This document shows positions 1 to 8,820 of a stretch of DNA of 64,000 nt, one piece after another; position 1 is the first letter of the stretch; each line of letters opens with the position of its first letter. The stretch covers positions 27,511 through 91,510 of the forward strand of contig REDL01000069.1 of assembly GCA_007693505.1 (NCBI GenBank), read 5' to 3'. Origin of the DNA: Desulfovibrionales bacterium. GTDB lineage: Bacteria; Desulfobacterota; Desulfovibrionia; Desulfovibrionales; Desulfonatronaceae. Both the position numbers and the translations under genes were made by a program. The notes below the pieces were generated by a model that was not told where the DNA came from, did no database searches, and saw only the letters and a list, made by a program, of their open reading frames with translations.

Positions 1-1
1 G

Positions 2-814
2 GACCACTACGCCATCCTGCCCACGGGCAAGACCCCCTCCTCGGGCATGGACCAGCGCATGAAACAGATCTACGACCTGGTGGCCCGACGGCTCATTGCC
101 GCGTTCCTGCCCGCTGCCAAGGTCCGCAACACCAAAATGCTCCTGGAGGTGGACGGCCAAAGGCTCCAGGCCGCGGGCAAGGTCTTCCTGCACTCCGGCT
201 GGCTGAAGGCCGAACCCTGGCGCAAGGGCGACGACGTGGTCCTCCCGGATCTGTCTCAAGGTGACCCGATCCATGTGAACAGCACCGAGGTCAAGGCCAG
301 CAAGACCAAGCCGCCCTCCCATTTCACGGAAAAGACCCTTCTGGCGGCCATGGAACGGGGAGATTTCGACACGCCGGGCCCGCCAGCAGGCGACGAAGCT
401 TCGGGCAACGGTCACGGCGAAGGCGGTTCCGAATCCGGCCGGGAAGCCGCGCTGAACTCGCTCATGGGCCTGGAAGATCAGTCCCGTCCCGCCCCCACCG
501 TGGGCATCGGCCGCCCCTCCACCCGGGCCGCGATCATCGAACTGTTGGTGGACCGTGGCTACGTGCACCGGGAGAAAAAGCGGCTCATCGCCTCGGACAC
601 CGGGATGACCCTGATCGACTTCGTGGAATCCACCGTGCCCCAGCTCACCTCGGCCAAGGTCACCCATGTCTGGGAAAAGGCCCTGGAAGACATTGCCCAG
701 GGCCGAGACGATCCCGGGACGTTCATCGCCCGCATCAAGGAATTCACCTCCCAGGGCATCCAAATCATGGCCCGCCAACCCAACCGCCCCCGGGTCCCCG
801 GGCCTGCCTCTTGA
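2..814 (+). CDS. topB: DNA topoisomerase III (type IA), C-terminal part
   Basis: The reading frame is open from base 2, so the gene starts upstream of the window and only the last 270 or so codons are present. The first residues read DHYAILPTG, matching the conserved H-A-I-x-P-T-G segment of type IA topoisomerases. Further on, RPSTRAAIIELLVDRGYVHR is the conserved segment after the strand-binding gate, followed by LIDFVE and a WEKALEDIAQG segment typical of the family. The enzyme relaxes or decatenates DNA by passing single strands. The catalytic tyrosine region lies upstream and cannot be checked. The C-terminus ends without zinc-finger cysteines, which is usual for TopB-like short forms. 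The family is clear; topB rather than topA is inferred from the short tail. Confidence 0.85.
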   Translation, partial: DHYAILPTGKTPSSGMDQRMKQIYDLVARRLIAAFLPAAKVRNTKMLLEVDGQRLQAAGKVFLHSGWLKAEPWRKGDDVVLPDLSQGDPIHVNSTEVKASKTKPPSHFTEKTLLAAMERGDFDTPGPPAGDEASGNGHGEGGSESGREAALNSLMGLEDQSRPAPTVGIGRPSTRAAIIELLVDRGYVHREKKRLIASDTGMTLIDFVESTVPQLTSAKVTHVWEKALEDIAQGRDDPGTFIARIKEFTSQGIQIMARQPNRPRVPGPAS

Positions 815-860
815 TCTTCCCTGCTTATCCCCATCCAGCATCATGCCTTCGCAAATACAA

Positions 861-930
861 CAGGGCAATTTTGTTCTCACGTAACTACTTGTAATTTATC
901 AGACTGGCTTGCCCTGTTTGGAACGGATCG
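861..930 (+). repeat. MITE-like repeat, family 2, copy a
   Basis: A repeat of about 70 bases that begins CAGGGCAATTTTGTTCTCAC and ends near TGGCTTGCCCTGTTTGG. The ends are short inverted repeats (CAGGGCAA / TTGCCCTG). A near-identical copy is at 11123-11192 and an inverted copy at 1236-1302. No coding potential. Confidence 0.7.
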
Positions 931-966
931 CCCGGCTTCGCCTGTTTGACTGAACCAGGAATCGTT

Positions 967-1029
967 CATCAAGCCGTTGCCGGGTGCCAAGAGCACAACT
1001 TCCTGTTTTTATGGTGCAACGGCTTGATG
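967..1029. repeat. Perfect 14-base inverted repeat
   Basis: Arms CATCAAGCCGTTGC (967-980) and GCAACGGCTTGATG (1016-1029) are perfect reverse complements around a 35-base centre. It sits midway between two inverted copies of repeat family 2 and may be the core of a non-autonomous element or a strong cruciform. Confidence 0.6.
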
Positions 1030-1235
1030 TTACGAGACTGATGCCTGATGAGTAACTGCTCAATAACTCCGGGCAACAGCGCCTGGATAGCGATAGCGCC
1101 GGCCTTCGCCGGTATGACTTTGTTAACAATAGGCTAATATTGCTAGCCATTCCGACGAAAGTCGGAATCCAGGTCTTTTCAGAAGTGTTCATTTGCCCGG
1201 AGTTTTTGAGAAGTTACACTGATGAAGGAGTTTCG

Positions 1236-1302
1236 AGCCGTCCCAAACAGGGCAAGCCAGCCGTCTTTGCAAGAAAAATTCGGTGAGAACAAAAATGCCC
1301 TG
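1236..1302 (-). repeat. MITE-like repeat, family 2, inverted copy c
   Basis: The reverse complement matches the copies at 861-930 and 11123-11192: it starts with CAGGGCA, has TTGTTCTCAC, and ends with GGCTTGCCCTGTTTGGGACGG. The middle part diverges. With copy a it brackets about 300 bases in inverted orientation. Confidence 0.65.
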
Positions 1303-1686
1303 CACCTCTCTTGCCATGGCCTTGCGCTTTCATTACAGACCTTTCAAAAATGGCAAGTCATCAGTACCCGCCGGGAACCGGCTCCCTGCTTGCAACTTAA
1401 AAATCATATTTTTACAAAGTGATATACCTGTTCAGCACAACTTTTGCGGCCTGCCGTCGCCCTGCGCAAGAGCTGACCATGTTTTTTTTTCAGCGGTTCA
1501 GCGTTGACATCCTGCCCCTTGCCCACGTAATTGCTTTTTTGAGAATACATTTTTGTATGATTGCAAAAAAAGTGCACGGCTTTTTCGATCCTATTGCAAA
1601 AAAATGTCATTTCTTTTGATACAGGACTGCGCCGGACCCGGTTCCGGATGCCCTTCGCCCACCTCATTGCCCCACGAGTAGAATCC

Positions 1687-2817
1687 ATGTGCCGTTTGTT
1701 CTCCCTGACCAGCTCTGTTCCGATTTCCCCGATGCGGGCGATCGAAGCGCTGGATGTGATGAAGGAAGGTCATGACGGTTCGGGGATCGGTCTGTTTTTG
1801 ACCGACCTCGCCGGCCCCTTCCAGGATTCCAAGCATCTGCCTATCCTCTCCGGTATTTTCACCCAGTCCGGAGTGCTGCGGATGGAGGAGTTCATGTCCA
1901 GCCAAGGCTTTACGCCCCAGTACCGACTGACTTTGGCCCCCCAGGACACCCCGCCTCCGGGCACCCCGAAGCGGGAAGTCTATCTGTCCCAGGTCTTTGA
2001 GCCGCCTTCCGCATGGAACGGTCTGGCCCAGGAAGAGCGTGAAGTGCTCCTGACCAAGACCCGCCTGGCCCTGCGCCATATGGGCCAGGCTGAGGAGGAC
2101 ATGGTTGTCTTCAGCTTTTGGCCGGACGTGCTGATGATCAAGGAAGTCGGCGATCCCATGGAAATCGGCCGTTACCTGGGATTGGACCGGGAGGAGGTGT
2201 ATGCCGGGCGGATTTTGGCCCAGGGCCGCCAGAACACCAACTACGGAATCAACCTTTATGCCTGCCACCCCTTCTTCATCCAGGGCGTCTCCACCATGAC
2301 CAACGGGGAGAACACGGCCTTCGTACCCATCAAGGAATACCTGGGGAGCCAGGGCGTGCCTGGTTACGAGGGATATCAGTCTGATTCCGAGGTGTTCACC
2401 CATATCCTGCACTTCACCCTGAAGGGGCTTGGATTGAGCCTGGAGGCCTACAAGCACGTGATCACCCCGCTGCAGGACGACGACATGCATGCGCACCCGG
2501 ATCGGGATGTCCTGTACACCATGAAACAGGCCTGTCGCCGGCTGATCATCGATGGCCCGAATTGCGTCATCGGCTGCCTGCCGGACAAGACCATGTTCAT
2601 GGTCCAGGACCGGAAGAAGCTGCGCCCCGGCATTGTCGGCGGCCGCCCCGGCCTGTTCGCCTTTTCCTCCGAGGCCTGCGGCCTTGACGCCGCCATCCCG
2701 GAGCGGGACAAGACCAAGGATTTTCAACCCATGCACCTGGACACGGCCATTGTTTCGCCGGATTGTCAGGAGGTACGCATATGCCGGCAAACACAGCCAT
2801 TACCCCATCTACATTAA
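1687..2817 (+). CDS. gltB: Glutamate synthase, glutaminase (class II amidotransferase) subunit
   Basis: A separate polypeptide of about 376 residues carrying the N-terminal Ntn-type glutaminase domain of glutamate synthase. The start at 1687 gives MCRLF, which puts the catalytic cysteine at position 2, where it must be after removal of Met. An in-frame extension upstream to 1561 would bury it. Residues such as HDGSGIGLFLTD and the later NGEN segment match class II amidotransferases. It would release ammonia from glutamine for the next subunit. It overlaps the next gene by 37 bases (2781-2817), so the two are probably translationally coupled. Bacterial GltB is normally one chain of about 1500 residues; here it is split in three, as in archaea and many anaerobic deltaproteobacteria. 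The ribosome-binding site is weak. Confidence 0.85.
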   Translation: MCRLFSLTSSVPISPMRAIEALDVMKEGHDGSGIGLFLTDLAGPFQDSKHLPILSGIFTQSGVLRMEEFMSSQGFTPQYRLTLAPQDTPPPGTPKREVYLSQVFEPPSAWNGLAQEEREVLLTKTRLALRHMGQAEEDMVVFSFWPDVLMIKEVGDPMEIGRYLGLDREEVYAGRILAQGRQNTNYGINLYACHPFFIQGVSTMTNGENTAFVPIKEYLGSQGVPGYEGYQSDSEVFTHILHFTLKGLGLSLEAYKHVITPLQDDDMHAHPDRDVLYTMKQACRRLIIDGPNCVIGCLPDKTMFMVQDRKKLRPGIVGGRPGLFAFSSEACGLDAAIPERDKTKDFQPMHLDTAIVSPDCQEVRICRQTQPLPHLH

Positions 2818-4442
2818 GCCAGCGGGATCTGCCCTGGCAGATCGACTGGGATATCCACACCTGCACGCTCTGCGGCAGGTGTACCGCGGTCTGCCCGGTG
2901 AATGCCATTGAATTCGGCACATTCCGCAAGCGAACCCTCTTCACCCCGCCCCTGGGGCTGTCCGACAACCGCTCCCAGGGCCTGCAGCACAAGCCCTCGT
3001 CCAGTTCCAGCATCTATTACGGCATCCGCCAGCGTACGGACCCGGCCTATGCCTGCATTGGTTGCGCCATGTGCAACATGGTCTGCCCAAATAACGCCAT
3101 CCGTCCGCTAAAATCCGAATCCACGGATCTGCTCCGTTTTCACCGGGACCGGGGCGGGCAGCCCCGTACCCGCGGTGGGCGGCGCAACTCCGACGACAGC
3201 GTCTTGGACCAGATCAAGTTCATGCGCATTTCCATGCTCACCGACCCGGCGCTGGACGCCGGCCGGCATGAATTCGAGCTGCGCACCCTGATCGGCCGCG
3301 TCCTGCCTCCGGCCGAGGCTTTGAAAACCCAACGGGAAAAGGGCTGGATGCCTCCGGTGCGGGAAATCTACCCGCTGATGATCGGCTCCATGAGTTTTGG
3401 CGCTCTTTCCCCGAACATGTGGGAAGGCCTGCAGATGGGCGTGGCCTACCTCAACGAGGAGCTGGGCATGCCGGTGCGGATGTGTACCGGCGAGGGCGGA
3501 TGCCCGCCCAGGCTGCTGCGCTCCCGGTTCATGAAGTACGTGATCCTGCAGATCGCCAGCGGCTATTTCGGCTGGGACGAGATCGTCCACGCCATTCCGC
3601 ACATGAAGGAAGACCCTTGCGCCGTGGAGATCAAGTACGGCCAGGGTGCCAAGCCCGGTGACGGCGGTCTGCTCCAATGGCACAAGGTCAACCAGCTCAT
3701 CGCCGCCATTCGCGGCGTGCCTCCGGGAGTCAGCCTGCCCAGCCCGCCCACACACCAGACCAAGTACTCCATCGAGGAGGCCGTGGCCAAAATGATCCAG
3801 TCCATGAGTATGGCCTGGGGATTCCGGGTGCCGGTCTACCCGAAAATCTCGGCTTCCAGCACTTCCCTGGCCGTGCTGAACAACCTGACCCGCAACCCCT
3901 ATGCCGCGGGTCTGGCCATCGACGGCGAGGACGGCGGCACCGGGGCGGCCTACAACGTGTCCATGAACCACATGGGCCATCCCATCGCCTCCAATCTGCG
4001 GGACTGCTATCTGAACCTGGTCAAGCTGGGCAAACAGAACGAGCTGCCGATCATTGCCGGCGGCGGCACGGGCAAGAACGGCAACCTGGCAGCCAACGCC
4101 GCGGCCCTGATCATGCTCGGGGCCAGCGCGGTCCAGATCGGCAAATACGTCATGCAGGCCGCCAGCGGCTGCCTGGGCTCCGAGGGCGACCGCTGCAACA
4201 TCTGCAATATCGGCCGCTGCCCCAAGGGCATCACCTCCCAGGACCCTCGCCTGTATCGCAGGCTGGATCCCGAACAGGTGGCTGAACGGGTCGTGGACAT
4301 GTACGTCGGCTTCGACACGGAGCTGAAAAAAATCGTCGCCCCCCTGGGCCGCTCCACCTCCCTGCCCATTGGCATGTCCGACGCCCTGGGCATCGCGGAC
4401 AGGTCAGCCGCGGAGCGGTTGCAGATCAAGTACGTTGTTTAG
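2781..4442 (+). CDS. gltB: Glutamate synthase, ferredoxin plus FMN-binding central subunit
   Basis: The 553-residue product starts with two 4Fe-4S motifs (CTLCGRCTAVCP about residue 29 and CIGCAMCNMVCP about residue 95). These are followed by the FMN-binding central domain of glutamate synthase: YPLMIGSMSFGALSP, the GEGG segment, IKYGQGAKPGDGG, PTHQTKYSIEEA and GEDGGTGAAYN. Cysteines for the 3Fe-4S type cluster are in CNICNIGRCPKGI near the end. It joins glutaminase-derived ammonia with 2-oxoglutarate using electrons from ferredoxin or its NADPH partner. The ATG at 2781 is chosen because AGGAGG lies 7 bases upstream; a TTG at 2763 would place that site inside the gene. The extra N-terminal ferredoxin part is typical of the archaeal-type enzyme. 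Confidence 0.9.
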   Translation: MPANTAITPSTLSQRDLPWQIDWDIHTCTLCGRCTAVCPVNAIEFGTFRKRTLFTPPLGLSDNRSQGLQHKPSSSSSIYYGIRQRTDPAYACIGCAMCNMVCPNNAIRPLKSESTDLLRFHRDRGGQPRTRGGRRNSDDSVLDQIKFMRISMLTDPALDAGRHEFELRTLIGRVLPPAEALKTQREKGWMPPVREIYPLMIGSMSFGALSPNMWEGLQMGVAYLNEELGMPVRMCTGEGGCPPRLLRSRFMKYVILQIASGYFGWDEIVHAIPHMKEDPCAVEIKYGQGAKPGDGGLLQWHKVNQLIAAIRGVPPGVSLPSPPTHQTKYSIEEAVAKMIQSMSMAWGFRVPVYPKISASSTSLAVLNNLTRNPYAAGLAIDGEDGGTGAAYNVSMNHMGHPIASNLRDCYLNLVKLGKQNELPIIAGGGTGKNGNLAANAAALIMLGASAVQIGKYVMQAASGCLGSEGDRCNICNIGRCPKGITSQDPRLYRRLDPEQVAERVVDMYVGFDTELKKIVAPLGRSTSLPIGMSDALGIADRSAAERLQIKYVV

Positions 4443-4466
4443 CGATGCCGCCTATACTTGGCTTTC

Positions 4467-4506
<40 letters not shown>

Positions 4507-4953
4507 ATGACCATCGGACACGAAAAACTCGACGTTTATCGCCTCTCGATACACTATGTGGCGTGGGTTTTCGAAAAGGCCGCCACCTTGCGGACCGCGC
4601 GCGATCAATGGCTTCGAGCCAGCCAATCCATACCGCTGAATATTGCCGAAGGAAACGGCAAGACGGCTGAGGCCGATCGGAGGCGATTCTTTGAAATCGC
4701 CCGCGGATCAGCCCTGGAATGCGCGGCGATCCAGGATGTTCTGGTGACAGGGAAAAGGCTTGCTGCAAACGAAAGCCGTGAACGAAAGGTGGATTTGGAT
4801 CGCATGGCCCAAATGCTCAGCAGGTTAGGCGGAAGAGGGTATTATGCGAAGGAAGGCCTGGCGGACCACGGATATGATGAAGTCGATTTCGATTTCGATC
4901 ACGATTTCGATGGCGATTCCAGAGAAAACAAACCTGAAGAGGCAGATACATGA
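4507..4953 (+). CDS. Four-helix-bundle protein of the IVP/S23 family inside the glt operon
   Basis: A 148-residue protein with the hallmarks of the small four-helix-bundle family first known from 23S rRNA intervening sequences: an N-terminal KLDVYRLSIHYVAWVF helix, QSIPLNIAEGNGK (the conserved S-I-P-x-N-I-A-E-G segment), FFEIARGSALECAA, and a last helix with REROKVD-like charged residues. The exact molecular function of the family is not established; the fold also occurs in Avd proteins of diversity-generating retroelements. Start ATG 4507 follows the hexamer array. Its C-terminal tail, VDFDFDHDFD, is encoded by the right-hand hexamer array. The stop TGA (4951-4953) overlaps the ATG of the next glt gene. 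It splits a metabolic operon with no functional link, so it was probably inserted. Confidence 0.85.
   Translation: MTIGHEKLDVYRLSIHYVAWVFEKAATLRTARDQWLRASQSIPLNIAEGNGKTAEADRRRFFEIARGSALECAAIQDVLVTGKRLAANESRERKVDLDRMAQMLSRLGGRGYYAKEGLADHGYDEVDFDFDHDFDGDSRENKPEEADT
4881..4920 (+). repeat. Hexamer array (CGATTT type), right side of IVP gene
   Basis: About six phased units of CGATTT, the reverse complement of the AAATCG units at 4467-4506, so the two arrays form an imperfect inverted pair around the IVP gene. The array is read in frame as an Asp-Phe repeat tail and ends 30 bases before the next start codon. Confidence 0.8.
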
Positions 4954-7322
4954 GTAAGGCAAAGACAGTGCACATCGCCGGCAAGGATGAGGCTGGACGG
5001 GTGTCTTCGCGGATTCTGGAGGAGCGCATCCAGGAGGCCGTGCGCGGCGGGGCCTGCAATCTGGAGATCACCGCCTTTGGTCAGCACGGCATCGGCGGAC
5101 GGATCTTTCAGCCCCAGGGCAAGCCGGTCAGTGTGCAAATCACCGGCTCACCCGGACAGCGCACCGGCTCCATGGGGTCACCGGGCACCACCATCGAGAT
5201 CCATGGCCCGGCATCGGACGATATCGGCTGGCTGAATGCCGGCGCGGAGATCGTGGTTCACGGCTATGCCACCAACGGAGCCTGCAACGCCATGGCCCAG
5301 GGCAAGGTCTGGGTGGGCGGGAACATCGGCTCCCGGGGCATGACCATGACCAAGTACAACCCCCGGTTCGCCCACCCGGAACTCTGGGTTCTGGGCTCGG
5401 CCGGGGACTATTTCGCCGAGTTCATGGCCGGAGGCATCGCCGTGATCTGTGGGCACGAGGCCCAGGATCCAACCAATGTTCTGGGCTATCGGCCCTGCGT
5501 GGGCATGGTCGGCGGCAGGATTTTCTTTCGCGGCCCGGTGCACGGCTACAGCCAGGCCGACGCGAAGCTGGTGCCCATTTCCGATGAGGACTGGACCTGG
5601 CTTTCCGAGAACATGGTCTTGTTCTTGGGCAGGATCAAGCGCAAACGGCTTTTAAAGAGGTTGACCGTACGCGAGGAATGGCAGTGCATTGTCGCCCGCA
5701 CGCCCATGGAAAAGGTCGGGGGCAAGCGTCGCTCCATGGCCCAGTTTCATGGAGAGGTCTGGGACAAGGAACTGGGCCGCGGCGGCCTGATCGGAGACCT
5801 GACCACGTTGGACCGCAGCCCGATTCCCCTGATCACCACCGGAAACCTGCGCCGCTACGTGCCCATCTGGGAACACCGCAAGTACCTTGCGCCCTGCCAA
5901 TCCGCCTGCCCCACGGGCATGCCGGTCCAGGAACGCTGGCGGCTGATCCGCGAAGGCAAGGTGGATGAGGCCGTGGACGTGGCCCTGGCCTTTACCCCGT
6001 TCCCGGCATCCATTTGCGGTTATCTTTGCCCGCATCTGTGCATGCAGGGCTGTACCAAGAACGTGGCCGGCAACCTTCAACCCGTGGATATTTCCTTTCT
6101 GGGCAAAAAGGGCGTCAGCTCCAAGCCTCCAAAGCTGCCGGAATTGAGCGGCACCCGGGTGGCGGTCATCGGCGGTGGCCCGGCCGGAATTTCCGTGGCC
6201 TGGCAGTTGCGGTTGAAAGGGCACGACACCTGGGTCTATGACCTGGAAAAGGTTCTTGGCGGAAAGATGGCCACGGCCATCCCGGAACAACGCATCCCCA
6301 AAGAGGTCCTGGACGCGGAGATCGATCGGGTTCGCCAGGTGCTGCCCCATGTCCATCTGCAACAAAACCTGACGCACAAGGAATTCGAGCAGCTCAAGGC
6401 TGATTTTGACTACGTGGTCATTGCCACCGGCGCCCAGAAACCACGGACCATCCCCATTCCCGGTGCGGAGCGGATCATTCCGGCCCTGACCTTTCTGAAA
6501 AACGCCAAGCTGGACAACCAGCCCGTGGGCAAGCGTCTGGTGGTCATCGGCGCGGGCAACGTGGGCTGCGACGTGGCCACAGAGGCCCACCGCCTGGGCG
6601 CCGAGGAGATCACCCTGATCGACATTCAGGAACCGGCTTCCTTTGGTGAGGAACGCAAGGAGGCCGAGCGCGCCGGGGCCATCTTCCGCTACCCTTGTTT
6701 CACCAGGGAGATCACTGCCGAGGGCGTGGTTCTGACCACCGGAGAGGTCATCCCGGCGGATACCGTGGTCATCTCCATCGGCGATCTGCCGGATCTGGGC
6801 TTTTTACCCGAAACCATTGCCACGGATCGTGGCTTTGTTCTGGTCAACGAGAACAACCAGACCGCCGACCCCCAGGTCTTTGCCATCGGTGACATCGTCA
6901 AGCCCGGTCTGCTCACCGATGCCATTGGCGCGGGACGCCGGGCGGCCAAGGTCATTGACGAAATGGCCGCAGGCAAACGCCCGCTGGTGGATACGGCCTG
7001 GCTCAAGGACTACTCCATCGAGTACAGCGAAACCTCCGAGCGCATTGACTATTCCCGGATGACCCTGGAATACTATGACCCGCGGATCACCGAATACAAC
7101 GACATGGAACACTGCGCCTCCCAGTGCTCCTCCTGCGGCTCCTGCATGGACTGCGGTCTGTGCGACGCGGTCTGCCCCACCGCGGCCATTGAGCGCAAGG
7201 ACCTGGGCAACGGCAAGTACGAACGGATTCCCAACCCGGACAAATGCATCGGTTGCGGCTTCTGTGGCAGATGCTGCCCATGCGGCGTCTGGGCTTTGAT
7301 GGAAAATACGCCCATGGGCTAA
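4950..7322 (+). CDS. gltD: Glutamate synthase GXGXG domain fused to NADPH/FAD oxidoreductase and ferredoxin
   Basis: A 790-residue fusion. Residues 1 to about 250 are the right-handed helix domain of glutamate synthase with glycine-rich repeats (GSPGQRTGSMGSPG, GGNIGSRGMTM). Residues about 310-390 are a GltD-type Fe-S domain (CQSACPTGMPVQ, CGYLCPHLCMQGC). FAD binding follows at VAVIGGGPAGISVAWQL (about 405) and NADPH binding at VVIGAGNVGCDVA (about 530). The end carries two 4Fe-4S motifs (CSSCGSCMDCGLCDAVCP, CIGCGFCGRCCPCG). It would pass electrons from NADPH to the FMN subunit and complete the synthase active site. The start overlaps the stop of the inserted IVP gene as ATGA, and the ribosome-binding site lies inside the IVP coding region. 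Confidence 0.9.
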   Translation: MSKAKTVHIAGKDEAGRVSSRILEERIQEAVRGGACNLEITAFGQHGIGGRIFQPQGKPVSVQITGSPGQRTGSMGSPGTTIEIHGPASDDIGWLNAGAEIVVHGYATNGACNAMAQGKVWVGGNIGSRGMTMTKYNPRFAHPELWVLGSAGDYFAEFMAGGIAVICGHEAQDPTNVLGYRPCVGMVGGRIFFRGPVHGYSQADAKLVPISDEDWTWLSENMVLFLGRIKRKRLLKRLTVREEWQCIVARTPMEKVGGKRRSMAQFHGEVWDKELGRGGLIGDLTTLDRSPIPLITTGNLRRYVPIWEHRKYLAPCQSACPTGMPVQERWRLIREGKVDEAVDVALAFTPFPASICGYLCPHLCMQGCTKNVAGNLQPVDISFLGKKGVSSKPPKLPELSGTRVAVIGGGPAGISVAWQLRLKGHDTWVYDLEKVLGGKMATAIPEQRIPKEVLDAEIDRVRQVLPHVHLQQNLTHKEFEQLKADFDYVVIATGAQKPRTIPIPGAERIIPALTFLKNAKLDNQPVGKRLVVIGAGNVGCDVATEAHRLGAEEITLIDIQEPASFGEERKEAERAGAIFRYPCFTREITAEGVVLTTGEVIPADTVVISIGDLPDLGFLPETIATDRGFVLVNENNQTADPQVFAIGDIVKPGLLTDAIGAGRRAAKVIDEMAAGKRPLVDTAWLKDYSIEYSETSERIDYSRMTLEYYDPRITEYNDMEHCASQCSSCGSCMDCGLCDAVCPTAAIERKDLGNGKYERIPNPDKCIGCGFCGRCCPCGVWALMENTPMG

Positions 7323-7384
7323 TTTCCCCAGGACGGCACCGAATTGACGGATCGCTGATACCATCTGAAGGCCGAGGCCAACCC

Positions 7385-8323
7385 ATGACCACCGCCTTGT
7401 TATACGACCCGGTATTTGCCGTGCATGACGCCGGGGTCAGGCATCCCGAAAGCCCGATGCGCTATACGGCCCTGGTCCGTGCCCTGGAAGAGGACCGGGA
7501 AACCGCTGATCTGACGCGGCTTGCCCCGCGTCCGGCAACGCTCGCGGAACTGCGCTATTGCCACAGCCAGGAGTACATCGAACTGGTCCGGCAACGCATC
7601 CAGGACGGGCACCGCAGTCTGGGTTTTCCGGACACCAATGTCGGCCCGGGTTCCTGGGATGCGGCCCTGCACGCCGCCGGGGGGGCCATCACGGCCGTGG
7701 ACACGGTGCTGGCCGGGCAGGCCGACAGCGTGTTTTGCGTGATGCGCCCCCCCGGACACCATGCCCGCCCCAAGCAGGGCATGGGGTTCTGTATCTTTAA
7801 CAATATCGCGTTGGCCGCCCGGCACGCCCAGGCCGTGCATGGACTGGAGCGCATCCTCATCGTGGACTGGGACGTGCACCACGGCAACGGCACCCAGGAA
7901 ATCTTCTACGACGACCCATCCGTGCTCTTTTTCAGCACCCACCAAAGCAGCTGGTACCCATACTCCGGCGAGCCCCATGAAACCGGCATCAACGCCGGGG
8001 AAGGGTACACCATCAACTGTCCTTTTCCCTACGGCACGGACATCATCCCGGTGCGAAACGCCTTTCTGGAGCGCCTGGTGCCGGCAGCCCGCACCTTTCA
8101 GCCGGAACTGGTGCTCATCTCCGCCGGGTTCGACGCCCTGGCAACGGACCCTTTGGGCGGATTCCAACTGCAGCCGGAGGACTTTGCCGCGTTAAGCGCA
8201 ATTGTTCTGGATATTGCCGGATCCACTGCCCAGGGTCGGGTGATTTCGTTGCTGGAAGGCGGCTACGATCTACCTGGCCTGACCGCAGCGGCCCTGGTTC
8301 ATGTCCACGCCTTGATGGACTGA
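7385..8323 (+). CDS. Histone deacetylase family (AcuC/HDAC-like) hydrolase
   Basis: The 312-residue product shows the arginase/deacetylase fold signatures: RPPGHHA (catalytic His pair), GFCIFNNIA, VDWDVHHGNGTQ (zinc-binding Asp and His), STHQSSWYPYSG, and LISAGFDAL (second zinc-binding Asp) followed by GGYD near the end. Bacterial members deacetylate acetyl-lysine, acetylpolyamines or similar amides; the substrate cannot be told from sequence. The start at 7385 (MTTALLYDP) fits the family's usual N-terminus; a start further upstream would overlap gltD. It follows the glutamate synthase operon by 62 bases and may be co-transcribed. Confidence 0.88.
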   Translation: MTTALLYDPVFAVHDAGVRHPESPMRYTALVRALEEDRETADLTRLAPRPATLAELRYCHSQEYIELVRQRIQDGHRSLGFPDTNVGPGSWDAALHAAGGAITAVDTVLAGQADSVFCVMRPPGHHARPKQGMGFCIFNNIALAARHAQAVHGLERILIVDWDVHHGNGTQEIFYDDPSVLFFSTHQSSWYPYSGEPHETGINAGEGYTINCPFPYGTDIIPVRNAFLERLVPAARTFQPELVLISAGFDALATDPLGGFQLQPEDFAALSAIVLDIAGSTAQGRVISLLEGGYDLPGLTAAALVHVHALMD

Positions 8324-8517
8324 TCGACTCAGGTGCGGGGGACAAAATGTTTCAGTGTCCGGCATGTCTTCCAAAAACATCCGTAGTCCTTTTGCCGCGT
8401 GGAACACATCGCCTGGTGGAAAACCACGCTGCACACAAAAAACAGGTTTTCCGCTCGTCATGAACCACTGCGATTTTCACGCACCTGGCCACCATTCTGA
8501 CAATCACGCCACCCCCC

Positions 8518-8799
8518 ATGCACATGAATTTTCCAAAGCACCGCCTTGACGCAAGCGCTCCTCCGGCTGATGAGGCATTCATGCAGCTTTTCGCCGGATC
8601 TCCCAACGCTGTGGTCCTTCGCGAACCGGAGGGACGGGTGGTGATCCGCAACGCGGCATTCACCAGGATGTTTGCGACAGGTGACCCCGCTGTGCAACAG
8701 TTTTCCGAGGACATGCCGCGGCCTTGCCCGGAGTACAGGGAGCGCGCAAAGTGCCTATTGCGCGGTGATGCGACAATTCACAGCCTGGAGGTGTGCTAG
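8518..8799 (+). pseudogene. N-terminal PAS fragment of an interrupted GGDEF-EAL gene
   Basis: A 93-residue ORF whose sequence (MQLFAGSPNAVVLREPEGRV and onward) is the first half of a PAS domain. It ends at an in-frame TAG at 8797-8799. The same frame then continues without another stop into the next gene, and the residues after the TAG (DRTVETSVSQFPFTLADG, CIFVDISDRKQAE) are the missing second half of this PAS domain. So this and 8821-11016 were one gene. The likely change is CAG to TAG, but a sequencing error or readthrough is possible. The true start is uncertain, as no good ribosome-binding site is seen. Confidence 0.7.
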
Positions 8800-8820
8800 C
8801 AAGCCGGGGCTGACCGGACC

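Larger units (their letters stand above)
815..1686. other. Repeat-rich gene-free gap upstream of gltB
   Basis: No convincing gene. The gap holds two family-2 repeats in opposite orientation (861-930 and 1236-1302). Between them is a perfect 14-base inverted repeat (967-980 CATCAAGCCGTTGC with 1016-1029) and hairpins of the GCCGGCCTTCGCCGG kind. Closer to gltB there are two direct copies of ATTGCAAAAAAA (about 1560 and 1594), 34 bases apart, in an AT-rich stretch. These could be an operator or promoter region for the glutamate synthase operon, but no clear -35/-10 or sigma-54 site was identified. Confidence 0.5.

Noticed and set aside
1591..2790. Long minus-strand open frame of 399 codons opposite gltB
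   Set aside because: It is the complement of a clear glutaminase gene with family motifs, has no family resemblance itself and no ribosome-binding site. High GC produces such shadow frames throughout the window.
8797..8799. Selenocysteine or pyrrolysine as an explanation of the stop codon
   Set aside because: The codon is TAG, so selenocysteine is excluded. Pyrrolysine in this PAS position has no known precedent, and no supporting genes are in the window.
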